Below are positions 52,101 to 64,000 of a stretch of DNA of 64,000 nucleotides, piece after piece. Every line of letters starts with the position of its first letter. The first letter of the stretch is position 1. The notes below the pieces were generated by a model. The model saw only the letters and a list, made by a program, of their open reading frames with translations. It was not told the DNA's origin and searched no databases. The stretch lies in NCBI GenBank assembly GCA_900239685.1, contig OENT01000285.1, forward strand, positions 62,001-126,000, written 5' to 3'. The stretch is from Rotaria macrura. Taxonomy: Eukaryota; Rotifera; Eurotatoria; Philodinida; Philodinidae. The position numbers and the translations under genes are program-made.

Positions 52101-53518
52101 GCTTTGAAGATATCATGTATCAAAATCGACATTTCATAGAAAATATTCTAGATCATGCTTAAGCTAATGATTTACAGTAAGGTTGATCTCGAATGTGACC
52201 CTAAGACAATGCTAATTGATGTAAATAGTCATGCTAGCTTATTTGAATGTATCTATTGACTCAATGTACGAATCGACAACTATGAAGGAAATCGAGGCGA
52301 TATTTATGTTCAGATAAATATTTAAAATAATGTTGAAGTTAATATAAGAAGCACTTTTTTCTACTCGCATGTATAGATCATACTTTACTAAAAATATAGC
52401 TTTACAAATCATTAGTAACTTCTAACGGGGTTTTAGAAGTTCGCGGATTTGTAATCAATCTAACTTAAACTATCAGCTTGCCTATAGTATGAGCCAATCG
52501 AACCTTCGCTTGAAATTTTCATATAAATCTCGTATTAGATGCATATTTTAAATGATTGATTCGAAAGACGACGAAATCCATTTTCTTCTAAAATCATGAT
52601 TCAATCTATTGAACGTATTGAATATGAGATTGTCGATTGGACACTGATCGAATATAATCTATTTGTAGAATGGTCTAAAGATGACTTATGTGATAGTGCA
52701 AGTACAACAACTGAAGATCTTCGATTCAATTGTATTATATTAACAATACGTGCACAAGATCAATTACTATGTCTAAGAAGAGAGTCATGTATAGAAAATC
52801 ATCCATTTATATGTCAAAGTTGATTTGAAAATTTGTTTTTCAAATGTCTATCAAGTTCTATTGTTTCAGAGAAAGCGATGACGGAAATAGAGTCAATCGA
52901 AAATTCGATGACAAGATGGAACTGGTTAAAATGTCTTATACCTATATGGTGCATTGTTGATAAAGTTTTAGAAAAGAAAAAAGAACAAAAGGAAAAGGAA
53001 CAGGCTATACTTGCAGCTCAACAATTGCAGGAATATTTAGATCAATGTGAGTATAGATTTTATTTTGAATGAATTCATCAGTAAATTTTCTTCAATAGTT
53101 AATTTTCAATTACCGTCAGATGTGCCATCAAATAGTAAGTTTGATATTTGAAAAAGATCATAAACTCAATAATAATTTCTATATATGAATCGATGACATG
53201 ACTGTTCGACTATTTTATGTTCATAGTTAATGAACAAAATACAATGCAATCGATGACAAACGAATTTTCATTATCAAGTAGTAGTAGAAGAATTCATCAT
53301 GTTTATTTATATTATTCTTAATATCAATTTACATAGATATTGGTGCAACTAATTGGATAATTTTAATTGCAGGAGGATTTCTTACTTTAGTAATGATATG
53401 TGTGTGTTGTACGGGAGTTATTTGTCTTGTTCTTTTCATTAAAAAACGAAGATTACATCAACATTCAAACTATCGTGATGGTAGTTTTGATTCAACATAT
53501 TCGACTCTGTCTATCTAG
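49192..53518 (+). CDS. Single-pass membrane C-type lectin receptor, first of tandem pair
   Basis: Supported exons: 49192-49246, 49300-49563, 52568-52818, 52870-53046, 53099-53134, 53227-53277, 53337-53518. C-type lectin domains bind glycans or proteins outside the cell. Order: signal peptide (VHLILAG); the first CTLD half with CQSDWYYL, PWYNGYKAC, AQLLTLD and VWIGNA; the second half with VDWTLIEYN, CIENHPFICQ; a linker with a Lys/Glu-rich helix (LEKKKEQKEKEQ); one membrane span (WIILIAGGFLTLVMICVCC); and a tail ending in STYSTLSI. Exon 49563 ends in phase 1 but exon 52568 starts in phase 2, so an unseen small exon of length 3n+1 must lie in 49564-52567. Starts at 49168 and 49201 are alternatives. 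The exon 53277 end is uncertain by 3 nt. Tail SxYxxL fits an ITIM-like pattern. Confidence 0.72.
51101..51259 (+). other. Short coiled-coil-like ORF in a lectin intron
   Basis: A 52-codon open frame containing IIEKKQEDLLLLKERLRKES, strongly heptad-like. It is bounded by an acceptor-like ACATTTTAG (51126) and a GTAGTC donor-like site (51239). Its phase does not fit the flanking lectin exons. It could be an exon of something nested, a relic, or chance. Confidence 0.2.
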
Positions 53519-55810
53519 AACCTAGGTAGATAGATATTTAAGATTAGTAATTTATTTGTAGTAGTATTATTAATAAAGTATATTTTACATGAATCTCTTT
53601 TTCTTTATCTTTTGTACACTGTCGTGACTTTAATGAAGTATTTTGCTCGTTATAGTGAATGTTGATTAATGCGAATAAAAATATACTCGTAACTGAATAA
53701 TTCATATAGACTGAAGAGAAATGTGGTACTAATCTGACACTAAGATTTATTGATCACCATCGTCATAAATCTAACTCATATAATATGTCTTGATCGGTTG
53801 GAATCTGTCGCGACAAAAACACTGATTTCGATACTTACTGATCTGAAGTGTTTGAATAACTTGATCGTTTTCAAGAAACATATTCGCCTAATAAAATATC
53901 AGAGAGTGTATTAGAATGCTATCATATTAGATGACCAACAATGTTTCAAAATTTCCTGTTCGTGCAAAGACAGAAACAAACTGTTGACATGGCAAAAATT
54001 TTAGTTGGAGGAATTGCATTCTTGTATTGGGAAAGTTTAATTGAATCTGAACTACACAATCGTGAATTCACATACTAGAATTGATGAAAAAAGAAATCAT
54101 ATCAACAAAACTATGCATAGATATCACTGCTATTCGATGAAATCAATTCAATATCAGGCATATAGTTGATCTGATTTAGTGTCTCGTCGTCATATCTTTT
54201 ATCATTCTTTGGAGAAACATGATCTTCTGTCTATTAGGATATATCCTCGTTTCATCTATGTCTTGACTAGCCATTAATCGAATTACGGTAGAAAACTATG
54301 ATTTTCGTCAGTCAACAACGATGACTTGAATCTCATTGAGATATGTCATAATTTTATCCATCTAGATACAATCGATTAATCTCAGAAATTCACTTCGAAG
54401 ATTTTTGACAACGAAATGTTGAAGTGACTTTCACTTTAAATGTATTCAAGACAATCATTTATAGATTATATCTATCGAGCATCGTGTATTTTTTTTTCTG
54501 AGTAGGTATCATACATTCTCTTGATTTTGAATCGACTAGTGTCAACTTTCTTTATATTTGCAATGATATGATACTATTCCCTGAATAGTTTTCGGTTTCT
54601 ACAACCAGTATGCAACTAATACAGAAGAAATACTCAAAATGTTGGGAGAATGGAGATAGATTATTCGAATCTAATAACAACTGTGTAATAGTTAAATTAG
54701 CCGAGTAAATAACCATGTCTTATTGTTCTGTAGTATGGTCACCAGTTAATTAGTTGCAATCGAAGATTTCATTCACGAAACATCTAAAACCTCTCGATCT
54801 CGATTACAATACGGTAGGAATGATAATCATGAAAAACTAGAAGGAGATAATTTTTTTCTATCCTTGATTTCTCTTCAAAGTTTATATCACAAAAAAGGAT
54901 CCTTTTCGAGTATTCTTCGTTTTTTGTTACGACGATCTTCACAATATGTTACTTGAACAGCCGATGACTAATCATCAACGTTTGAATGTACTTCGATAAA
55001 TCCAAGTTTTTTCTATTCAATGATGAAAGTCATAGATTCTAAAATCATCAAAAAAAGTAGTTGATTATCTAACATTATGAGTTAATAAAGTACAGTGATT
55101 ATTAAAGTAACAGGTAAATAAAAACTACGTAGGCCTGTTCGTAATCGTGATCGATGTTAATTAATGATTGCGCAACTTCTATCGATCCCGTCTCATTATA
55201 ATGTATGAACTAATCTCTTATTGCATGTCTCAAGGATTAAATCTAAGATTAATGAAGATTTACATGTCTCAAGATACATTGAATACAACAATCGACATAT
55301 GATTAGTAAGAACAATTGTATCATCTTTCGCATTTTAATCATGTAGAGATTGCGTAAACAAATTTCTATGGAAATTTTTACCATAAAAATACCACTGCCA
55401 AAACATGGCCATATGTTGTATTCGTGTTCATTATGGAAATATTCCATGGGTGTCTTGTTGAATGAATGGTTCTTAGAGCTTTAAAAGTTACTCAAATTAG
55501 CAATTTTTAATTTAATATTCCTTGTAATCGATAGATACTTTTAAATCAGACATAGATTTTGATGAATTGTGTTTGCTCATCTAGCTGACTAATGACCAGA
55601 AATTGTGTACTAAAGAAAAATGAACATGAAATATAAACTCTAGTCAATGTTGAAAAGTTATTCAATCGAGCAAAATTAACTAAACATTAGTTTTTATGTT
55701 CAATAGTTTATATTAACTAAATTCGATCTAAAAAGCATTGACTGAAAAATTAACAGGCGCTTGTTTTACTTTTGAAAAATTACTCTTATTTGCATCTACG
55801 TACCTATTCT
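53519..55810. other. Spacer between the two lectin receptor genes
   Basis: Mostly featureless AT-rich DNA. One 32-codon frame at 54610-54708 contains NNNCVIVKLAE, which resembles the Asn/Cys stretch of a CTLD and may be a relic of another copy. No full exon is supported. Confidence 0.35.
53572..53577 (+). terminator. Poly(A) signal of the first lectin receptor
   Basis: AATAAA 53 nt after the stop codon, a normal spacing. Confidence 0.55.
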
Positions 55811-58800
55811 ATGTCAGTTTTAATTGATTTATTCATAGTTAGTCTTGTTGTATTCATTCAATATCGACTTAGTAAGACACTTGATTTAATTGAATATTAT
55901 ATTTTTGTGATCAGTTCAAGCATTTAATGAAACATGCGGATCAAAATATGGGAATTGTCCTGATCCATTCCAATGTATCTTTGGACGTTGTCTGTGTTCG
56001 GAAATTGGTATAACTAAGGATGAAAAAAATCCTCTTTCTTTTTGGGTAAAATAGTAAACAGTCTTTTTATTTTCCTTGAAAAAAAAACCGCATTCATCGC
56101 TTAAAAGACTGGCACAGAATGTATTCAATGTCCACTGGAATATACAACTTCAGGTAGAAAATCGAATGGAAGCTTTTCAGTTAATATTTTCTCTGTTTAC
56201 ATGCAGGTACCAAGTGAGTGTATGTTAGCACGTTAATTAAAAAGGAATATAACAATGCCTTATATAGATGTTACAATTTGATATTAGGTGCAAGTAATCA
56301 ATTAGCATGGGAACAGGCCCGTGAACGTTGCCAAAAGGATAATGGCGATCTTTATGTTATCCGTACACATGGAGAGGTAGCGAGCATGTGGAAGATATGA
56401 TCTACTTTTTGAATGATTAAATTTCTAGTTTCAATCGATTACTACTTTTCTTCAAAAGACTATCGGCGAACATGAGTAAGTAAAGATTATGGAGATTTTT
56501 GTATGAATACAAGGAAACGAATTATTTGAGCCAACTCATCGATCCATCAAAGTATAGAATGGATGAAATTTGATTGTTGAACATTTATTGAATGTTGTCA
56601 TAGGGTGGAAATCAATTTTTTCAAAAGAAATAAATATTTTTAATTGTACAGACTCTGGATTCGAAATGCATGGGATTTCGTACATATCCTTAATTTAGAT
56701 AAATATAAACTTTTAGGAACTGACTATTTGAAGTTCTCCTCGTAGAATGTCAAAGGAGTAGCTCAAGTATTTCGAGTTCAAATTTCGAGAAAAAGACGAT
56801 ATTTCTTAATTGGAAGCTTCGGAATTCATATTTTGCGATTGTTACATCTGTACACTTTAGAGCCAGTTTGTAAATGCTTATCTACGTCTATTCTATTCAG
56901 GCTGATTAAGAAATAAAAGAAGCGTTCACTTGATGAAGATTTATCGTATGACTAGTTCACAACAAAAAATACGAAAAAATTACAATATGTAGTTTAGCTT
57001 TAGAATGAAAAGTATCAATATTCAATTCATCGAATGCTATGAGAAACGCACTTAGTTCTATTACGGAGGCACGCATGAAAACATGTCTCATAATATCTAC
57101 CTAACATTCTACTATCATCTTGAGAAATGGACGCGAACTTCAAAATAAAAAAAGAACAACGATTTTCAGTATCACCCTGCCTTTTATTGTAGTATGTTTC
57201 AACGAACTCCAAATGATGGTACTTATTTCGCTAGTATATGGATTGGTGCGAAGCTAGCTAGTTGGTCGGGTGAAGGAAGGTACGATATAATTTCTCATGG
57301 ACCGCACTTATCAAAGAAGACTCCATATTGGTGGTACGTTAAATCTTCTACTAACTGGTGTTCTACTTAATAAAATATTTAGCCAAGAGAGTTCACCATT
57401 CAAACGTGAACCAAACTATGTTGGATTAAAAGAAACTGACGAACGTCAATCATGTGTTGGTATAGCGGTTTTCAAAAGTGCATTAGTTTGTATGCATGAT
57501 TGGTTTTGTAGCTGGAAAACGCATACTCTCTGTGAAATTCGTAATATTAGATTCGAATGAAAACAAAACATAGAATTAGATATTCATTTTATTTGTATTG
57601 CAGATCCACCACCACCACCGACAACAACTACTATCGTTATGAAGACAGGTGATCTTTTGTAGAATATAGATTAATTGTTGCTTACTTCTAAATCTGTGCC
57701 TCTATCACTAGATATGATACAATGAATTTCGAATACCGAAGCATAACTTATTCATGTATACTAAATTAGTTGAGAGCTAGAGTATGAACAATTTTTATAA
57801 ATTTTAAATAGTCAGGCAATTTCATATCGGAATAACTTCAGTTGTATGGCATATCACTGCTCAGGTCAAACAAACAGGTGGTAAGATCTTGCATGATTGT
57901 TCGTTTTATCTTACTGGATCTTCCCAGGTCAAAAAGTCAGACATTAAGTCTTGCAAGATCAGATGAAATCGTACAAAAAATCGTGATCTCAGATATCTTA
58001 CATCAATTCGTATAGCACGATTCTTGTAAGATCTTACTATCACATAAGATTTTCTATAATCTTATAGTCAGATCTGACAGAAGAACAAAATCTGTCAAGA
58101 ATTTTAGAGTAAGACTTGATGTCAGACTTCTGAGACCACGATTTTGTGTACGATTTTTCGTCTGATCTTACACGATCATATAAGATCAGATGCAGAATCT
58201 TCTCAGATCTTAGTATCTGATTGTTTGCCCCGGGTACAAAAAATAATGATATCCCAAAAGCCTTAAATTAAGTTCTACTCTAAGATTCTTGACAGATCGT
58301 GTTGTTCTGTCAGATCTGACTATAAGATTGTAGAAAATCTTATGCGACAGTAAGATTTTACAAGAATCTTACAATCGGAATTGATGTAAGATTTCTGAGA
58401 ACACGATTCTTTGCACGATTTCATCTTATCTTCCAAGAGTTTATGTCTGATCTTTGGATCTGGGTACAATTTGATTCATAATTTCTACAAATCATAATTT
58501 GTCTAAATTCACTGATAAAATAAATGATATTTCATAGAGAATGCTTCAATCAGAAATCATATAACTTGTCATAAATATTTAGATATCGCTTTCTCAGAAT
58601 CTTATTATTTTCGTTGTTCAAACACGTTTAGCGCACATTAGGTATCATTCTTTTAAAAAATGATAGGGCTCAAACGGAAAGTCATTGTCTACGTTCGATC
58701 GTGAACATATTAACCTGGAAACTAGAAAGACTTTCTCATCACTATCGTGCTATCCATCATTGGTTTATACATGTCAAAAAGACTCATGAATAATTATAAT

Positions 58801-59304
58801 TAGTAGTTTTATAGCATCTTCGCAATGTCAAGAAACATTTTCATTTAGGCATGCATTCTAGCATAAGCTAGCACATGCACCTATTGAGATTATAAAAGAT
58901 ACATTTTTAAAAGATAAATTGTATCAGAACTGTAGGAAACATCATTATACCGATAAGTCATATGCATGGATATCTATCTGAAACATACACAAAACAGTGT
59001 TCTTCAGCTAGGAACCTAAAATCAGCGACAAAATTATTATCTGTATTCGATTTATAGTAAGAGAGAGGCAGCATATAATATATATATATATATATGCATT
59101 TCAACTTTTATAACAATAGTTTACTTATCTTTAGGAAAATCAAAAAATATATGGATGTATTTAGGCATTGGTGGACTTATATTATGTCTATTGCCAATTT
59201 CAATCATAATATGTAACTGCATGTGTAAATCAAAAAAACGTATGAGACGCGGTCGATCCTATGACTCAGCGGAAAGTACTATCTCTCAAAATTCACTTTA
59301 CTAA
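55811..59304 (+). CDS. Single-pass membrane C-type lectin receptor, second of tandem pair
   Basis: Exons: 55811-55871, 55915-56045, 56108-56153, 56207-56213, 56268-56387, 57193-57279, 57383-57540, 57604-57648, 59135-59304; 825 nt, 274 aa. Order: an N-terminal signal peptide or anchor (LFIVSLVVFIQYRL); a Cys-rich module with six cysteines (CGSKYGNCPDPFQC to RCLC); ECIQCPLEY; a CTLD with KCYNL, AWEQARERC, SIWIGAK, QSCVGIA and HTLCEI; a Pro/Thr stalk (HPPPPPTTTT); a membrane span (YLGIGGLILCLLPISIII); and a basic tail with RSYDSAESTISQNSLY. The 7-nt exon 56207-56213 is required to restore the frame. Two junctions are weak: the GTGGAA donor at 56388, and 57280-57382, whose interior reads an alternative CTLD-like WWYVKSSTNW. 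Tail similarity (SYDSAESTIS versus SFDSTYSTLS) links it to the upstream receptor. Confidence 0.68.
57923..58464. repeat. Foldback (long imperfect inverted repeat) in lectin intron 8
   Basis: Left arm about 57923-58116 and right arm about 58270-58464 are reverse complements over roughly 195 bp with scattered mismatches; for example AGTCAGATCTGACAG in one arm faces CTGTCAGATCTGACT in the other. The loop of about 150 bp holds further diverged copies of the same CTGATCTTA-like motifs. No coding frame or clear target-site duplication was found. It could be a foldback or MITE-type element, or a local duplication in inverted orientation. Confidence 0.8.
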
Positions 59305-59328
59305 TTGTTCCTATTCTCTTTAATAGCA

Positions 59329-59334
59329 AATAAA
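59329..59334 (+). terminator. Poly(A) signal of the second lectin receptor
   Basis: AATAAA 24 nt after the stop codon. Confidence 0.55.
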
Positions 59335-60160
59335 ATTTAGCATCGATAATTGTTATTCATTAGTTGTGCATATATAAACATACACGCATAGATATATGTA
59401 AATAGGAACAAATGTTTACAATAGAAGCACTATGATCATCGACAACTTTGATCAGCTAGATTGTTTTTTTTGTAGAAGACACTAATAGCGAGCAAATGTA
59501 CATTGAAGAAAAACCAAGCAGATGAATTAATGATTTGCTAATGTAGTATAGATCTTTCTGTTCATTGTAAGATTATTATGGAAAACCAAACAAGTGTAGG
59601 CAAATTATCGACCTCACTTGATGTATATGTAACTTCATGCTGACAGCAGTGAATTTTTCAACGGAAGAAAATCGAATATTTTATGAAAAAAAAGTCTTAA
59701 ACTATTTAATGTATAGATTCGAACGAGTCCATAATATAAAGATACAGTGAAATCGAAATTCCTCGGACAATTTGACCCTCTATCTATCAATAAAATATAA
59801 TTCCAATTCGATAATGAATATGTAAACAATAATCGATAGTTATAGTTCAACGTGTAAACTATGTCGAACTTTTTTCAAGGCTAAAATTTATGGAAAGGAG
59901 TCGAGTCATGGATTCCTGTTGCTCTACATGAAAATAGTTACAACATGTTTCGTTACAGACATCATTCTCGATATATAAGAGAAATACAGTTATCGAACTC
60001 AATCTATTAGTTCGATATTGTCAAAATATAAATCTCAATCCACTTCACATATGATCCGGCATGTATTAAATCGAAGCTACATGAGATTCAAAATGAAATA
60101 ATACATTTGTGTCCAATAAAAATTGAATAGCAATCAAGAGAAAACACAAAGATATTGATC

Positions 60161-60775
60161 ATGATCTCATTACAATTCTTAAATGATTCAGCACTATCGG
60201 TTGTATTCATCGCAATATATTGCTGTGGATGTTTTGCTCATTGTATTAAACGAACTGAAAATTTTCAATTGTCACAAGTCTTAAATTGTTCAACAGGATT
60301 TTTCAAATATAATAAAGTGATGGCAAGACTTATGAATTTGACATGATAGATTTGCATACATATGTTAGAGTCTTTCGATTCTAATAGACTATTCATGATC
60401 GACGTATTTCAAATCTTATCAAACTGTGCTTCGGTTGTGTCAATCAAGTTTTTGAAACAGAATAGAGAAGTTGATTCGAAAATTTGGGTTACCTGTTTTC
60501 TTGTTTCTATGTGGAGTGATACACACATTCTATAGATATCTAAAATGGTTAGTGTCTGTCTGATTAAAGATCAACCTATCGAAATCTCACTGATATCTGA
60601 AGAGAGCGCTTCAATACTGAAAGTAAATTTATCAAATCATCCGATTAAGTTATTAAATATATGTGAAACTGTCGGAATTGTAACTCATCGTCTCCGTTGT
60701 TTCATAAAAATGAATGTACGGTTCAGATTCAATTTAGATCCTTCTCTACAAATCACTCATTTACATAATCATTAA
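60161..60775 (+). CDS. Hypothetical small secreted protein, two exons (weak)
   Basis: Exons 60161-60316 and 60536-60775 join in phase 0 across a 219-nt intron (GTGATG donor, TTCTATAG acceptor) to give 131 aa. The N-terminus has a plausible signal peptide (ALSVVFIAIYCCGCFAHC), followed by VLNCSTGFFKYN. The second exon has several cysteines (VSVCLI, NICETVG, LRCF) but no family I recognise. It may be the remains of a third lectin-type gene, since it follows the tandem pair by 860 bp. Two medium open frames in compatible phase are the only support. Confidence 0.3.
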
Positions 60776-63700
60776 TGTAAAAGTAGTTATATTGTTTGCA
60801 CTATACAAAAAAAACTCGCCACGAACATATTCTATTACTAATAGCTTTTTTTTTAATAAAATGCACGAGATATTTGATCAACACATTCGACCTTGTATAA
60901 AACCTCATGAGAAATTAGAGTCTGGGCATGAAGCATATGCACGAACAGCAAATATTGAGAAATAAATATTCTCGATTTTTCTTAAATGATGTTACAAAAG
61001 ATACTCTTCTGAAGAAGTCTTATTGTGAAGGATCAAATTTTCTGTGTTCTTGTTTCAAATTAATTTGATGATGAACAAGAATAAATTAAGTAAAAATCTT
61101 GGAACGAATAGTACTCAACTTAAATCATCGAACTAAGAGGATCCACTTGTTAAATTTTTACTTAATCGATCATCTGTCAATGAATGTTAGATTAATATTA
61201 TTGAAGTCGAACGTAAGGTGCACCTAGAATAGAAGTGAAATTAACACTTAACTATTTACGGGAACCATAGTAAGTTAGATTTCAAACTCTTATCTATCAT
61301 TGAAACGTTAATTAATATGACTAGTAAATGTATTATATCTTTCATAGATACATATGCCTAATGACAAAAATTCAGCTAGATTTTTTTCAGTCGCGATTCA
61401 CGAAAACTATAAGATGGAATCAACGAACAAATGTTATTGACAGTGTAAAATTTGTAGTCGAACATATTTACTTTCCAGATCTTAATTACTTAGTTGATCA
61501 TGTTTAGTATTTTGTTCTAAAATTAAAGAAATAGAATATTTGAAAAACAGAATGGAATTCAATGGGCAATGTTTGGAATTGATCAAAGAACATAGATTGC
61601 TTTGAAACGAAATAATTCTTATTGCCTAAATGGTCGAAGTTTTTTCTTCAAGAATATATTGACATTGACTTTAATAATAAAGAAGTGTTTAAAAAATCTT
61701 TATAATCTGAAAACAAAATATTATGCACGAAATTCGACATCAGGGATTGGAATAAGTTTGTCATTATAGAAAACAATGCTGCTCATTCTTCCAAAAATGG
61801 AAAAGGTGATTGATATATAGATGATTGATTCAAATACTGCTGTTCTGAAATGAAATAATTAGTTGTTTGGCCATTTTTAGGAACCTCTCTATAGTCAGTC
61901 GAGGTTTTGTATTGAATCATGGTAAAATATTTTTACGTACTTGGAATTTCCCTAGAAACATTTGCATGAAGTTATTTGTCATTAAAAAAAACAGGAATGA
62001 TACCATGTAGAAATCAATTCACCGTTGTTTCTTTCTTCGTTCTTCGAAGTAAAATTTTGGAAAAAAAGAACAAACTTTTGGTACGAAGTTGATTTGATTT
62101 GATAGAAATTCAGAGAATAAAGTCATACTGTATTGAAAATGCTTGTGAATGTCTACTCTCATTCTTTTTACTTTTATAGAAACTCTCTCATCAAACAGTT
62201 CCTTGACTCTCTCAACTGTTGTTCTTCAAGACAAATAGACTAAGAACAACAAGATGATGATTTTTTGGGAATCTGTACTTTCCCAATGTGGCTAATTGAT
62301 TATCGAACAAGCCCAACGTCGTGTGAGCTTTACATCTGACATATGCAGCAATATATCTTATGCTATATTCATGATTTATTTTCAAAAATCTGGTATCGAA
62401 ACTGATGAATGATTCTACAGTCGGCATAATCGACACATTGTACTGTCAGTTGCGACAGAATCTGTTAATGTCGATGAGAGTGAGTTGCCTGTCATAGCCT
62501 TCGATTCTAGATTAATTTCTATTGTCAGATGAAGTTTTATGAATAAAAGAATTAGAAAGGAATTTTAGGAATAACGAACAACATGTGGAGCTGTTAATTA
62601 AAAATCATAAAAAAACACCATCTGTTTTATTTTTCTGTTTTGATAGCTACGACGCACTTTAGAGTAACCCATCTCATAGTATATTTCAATTACATGTTTC
62701 AACGAAATCATCCCTACAGTGTAATTGCTCCCCGAGTACTTGATTGTCATTGCACATGTGAAATACATTTCTTTCCATTTCTTTGATGTCTAAAAAAAGA
62801 AGTTCGTAATACTTGTGCAATTCTTGTAATAAGAACATAAATCAATAAATGAACAAGAACTATTCTTAAAGTTACTTGGTAAAATTGTCGTGAAATCGAA
62901 TCGTACTAGTCATATTCTTGTTTTTAGAATTCAAGGTTCGACTTTAATAAGCTGCTCCTTTAAAATAACTAAAGTCATCATCAGTGTAAATAGACCGGGC
63001 CTAGAATTATGGTAGTCATCAATACTTTTATATCGAATTAGATAGTCTCATGAATTCTGTCTTCTTGACAGATAAACTAACCGAACACTGTTTATTATTC
63101 TTATCAGGAGCCAATCATATTCTCTAATCTAACGCACGAACAAGTTCCTTATGATAAAATAAGGAAAATTTCATTTGACATAGTCAACAGAATGGCTACT
63201 AGTTGGATAAATTTTAATCATGCGATTTCACTAAAAATTATCAAGTACATTGTTGCAGAAAAATTTGTGCTTTGTTAATATAGTTAATAGAAGAGATTTG
63301 AGAAATTTTCATCAATCTTTTGCACATGTCAACAGTTCTAATTCAGTTTTGACAAATGAACTTTCCAACAAGTCTATTCTATAAAATAGACTCTCTCAAA
63401 TTCTTAAAAACGATCGGGACAACAGATTTTATCAAAGTTCTTCTTCTCTTATCAATAGTAACAAATTAAACATGATTATCTTCGCTCTTTAGAACAAAAA
63501 TGACTGAAAATAAGGAGAAATAAATTATTGATTAAGAGAAGCAGAGCCTGAACAACATTTTGGATATTTCAAGTCGAATTCATGTAAAGAAATAGACGAG
63601 TAACACAACAGTTGTTTATATGTTTTATGTTAAAAGGTCTGCTTTTTCGTCAACAAAACACATGGGAAATATAATCAACAAGCTTGTTTTTTATGACTGT

Positions 63701-64000
63701 TTTAATAATTGATACTTGTTGTTGATGCAATATGACATATGGTACACCAGTCAAAATTCCTATCTCTGTTGTCTTCCTATATGTTTGTATGTATGTATGT
63801 ATGTATGTATGTATTTGTTTATCCAGTCTACAACGTCTGAAAACTCAGACAACGATAAAATAGATATATAAATCTTAATTAACGAGGCAACAAATATTTA
63901 ATCTAAAAGCGAATCATTGCATTCTTACCATTTAAATATGTTTTTCTCGTTATTGGTAATTATTGATCGGTTAGATAATTTATCAAGATTCACATGTTTT
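60776..64000. other. Right-hand region without supported genes
   Basis: AT-rich DNA with no domain-bearing frame on either strand. The minus-strand frame 62212-62436 has no support. One (GTAT)7 microsatellite is at 63787-63814. Confidence 0.4.
63787..63814. repeat. (GTAT)7 microsatellite
   Basis: Seven perfect tandem copies of the tetranucleotide GTAT. Confidence 0.95.

Overview
The window looks like nuclear DNA from a small-genome, AT-rich invertebrate, most probably a bdelloid rotifer. Genes are split by spliceosomal introns that are mostly 43-103 nt. Animal genes (condensin kleisin, lamin-tail intermediate filament, AK6, AKNA-like) sit beside an intron-bearing diaminopimelate decarboxylase, an enzyme of bacterial and plant lysine synthesis that animals normally lack. 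Bdelloids are known for such acquired genes, but the taxon call is inference. All gene models were built by hand from open frames, splice sites and phase agreement. No search was run.

Layout: 48-1440 (+) lysA-like. 2255-11420 (+) a 16-exon secreted fasciclin (FAS1) protein with long Gln-rich insertions and a probable GPI-anchor tail. 11578-17540 (-) condensin subunit 2 (NCAPH), convergent with the FAS1 gene. 17541-20514 mostly empty, with one frame-broken small ORF. 20515-21121 (-) adenylate kinase 6. 23117-34996 (+) a 19-exon AKNA-like protein carrying a 138-bp hAT-type MITE in its largest intron. 37599-39309 (+) an unrecognised 353-aa gene. 43919-47006 (+) a cytoplasmic intermediate filament with lamin tail domain, preceded by a 4.6-kb upstream region rich in simple sequence. 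49192-53518 and 55811-59304 (+) a tandem pair of single-pass membrane C-type lectin receptors; the second has a 7-nt microexon and a foldback repeat in an intron. 60161-60775 (+) a weak two-exon small secreted ORF. 60776-64000 has no gene that I can support.

The genes are not an operon or an obvious pathway. The two lectin receptors are a local duplication with related cytoplasmic tails. The least expected items are the acquired lysA, the Q-rich insertions flanked by basic clusters inside FAS1 domains, the clean hAT MITE, the microexon, the roughly 195-bp-armed foldback, and a possible short intermediate-filament isoform lacking the lamin tail. I found no operon-like defence locus, CRISPR array, tRNA or rRNA.
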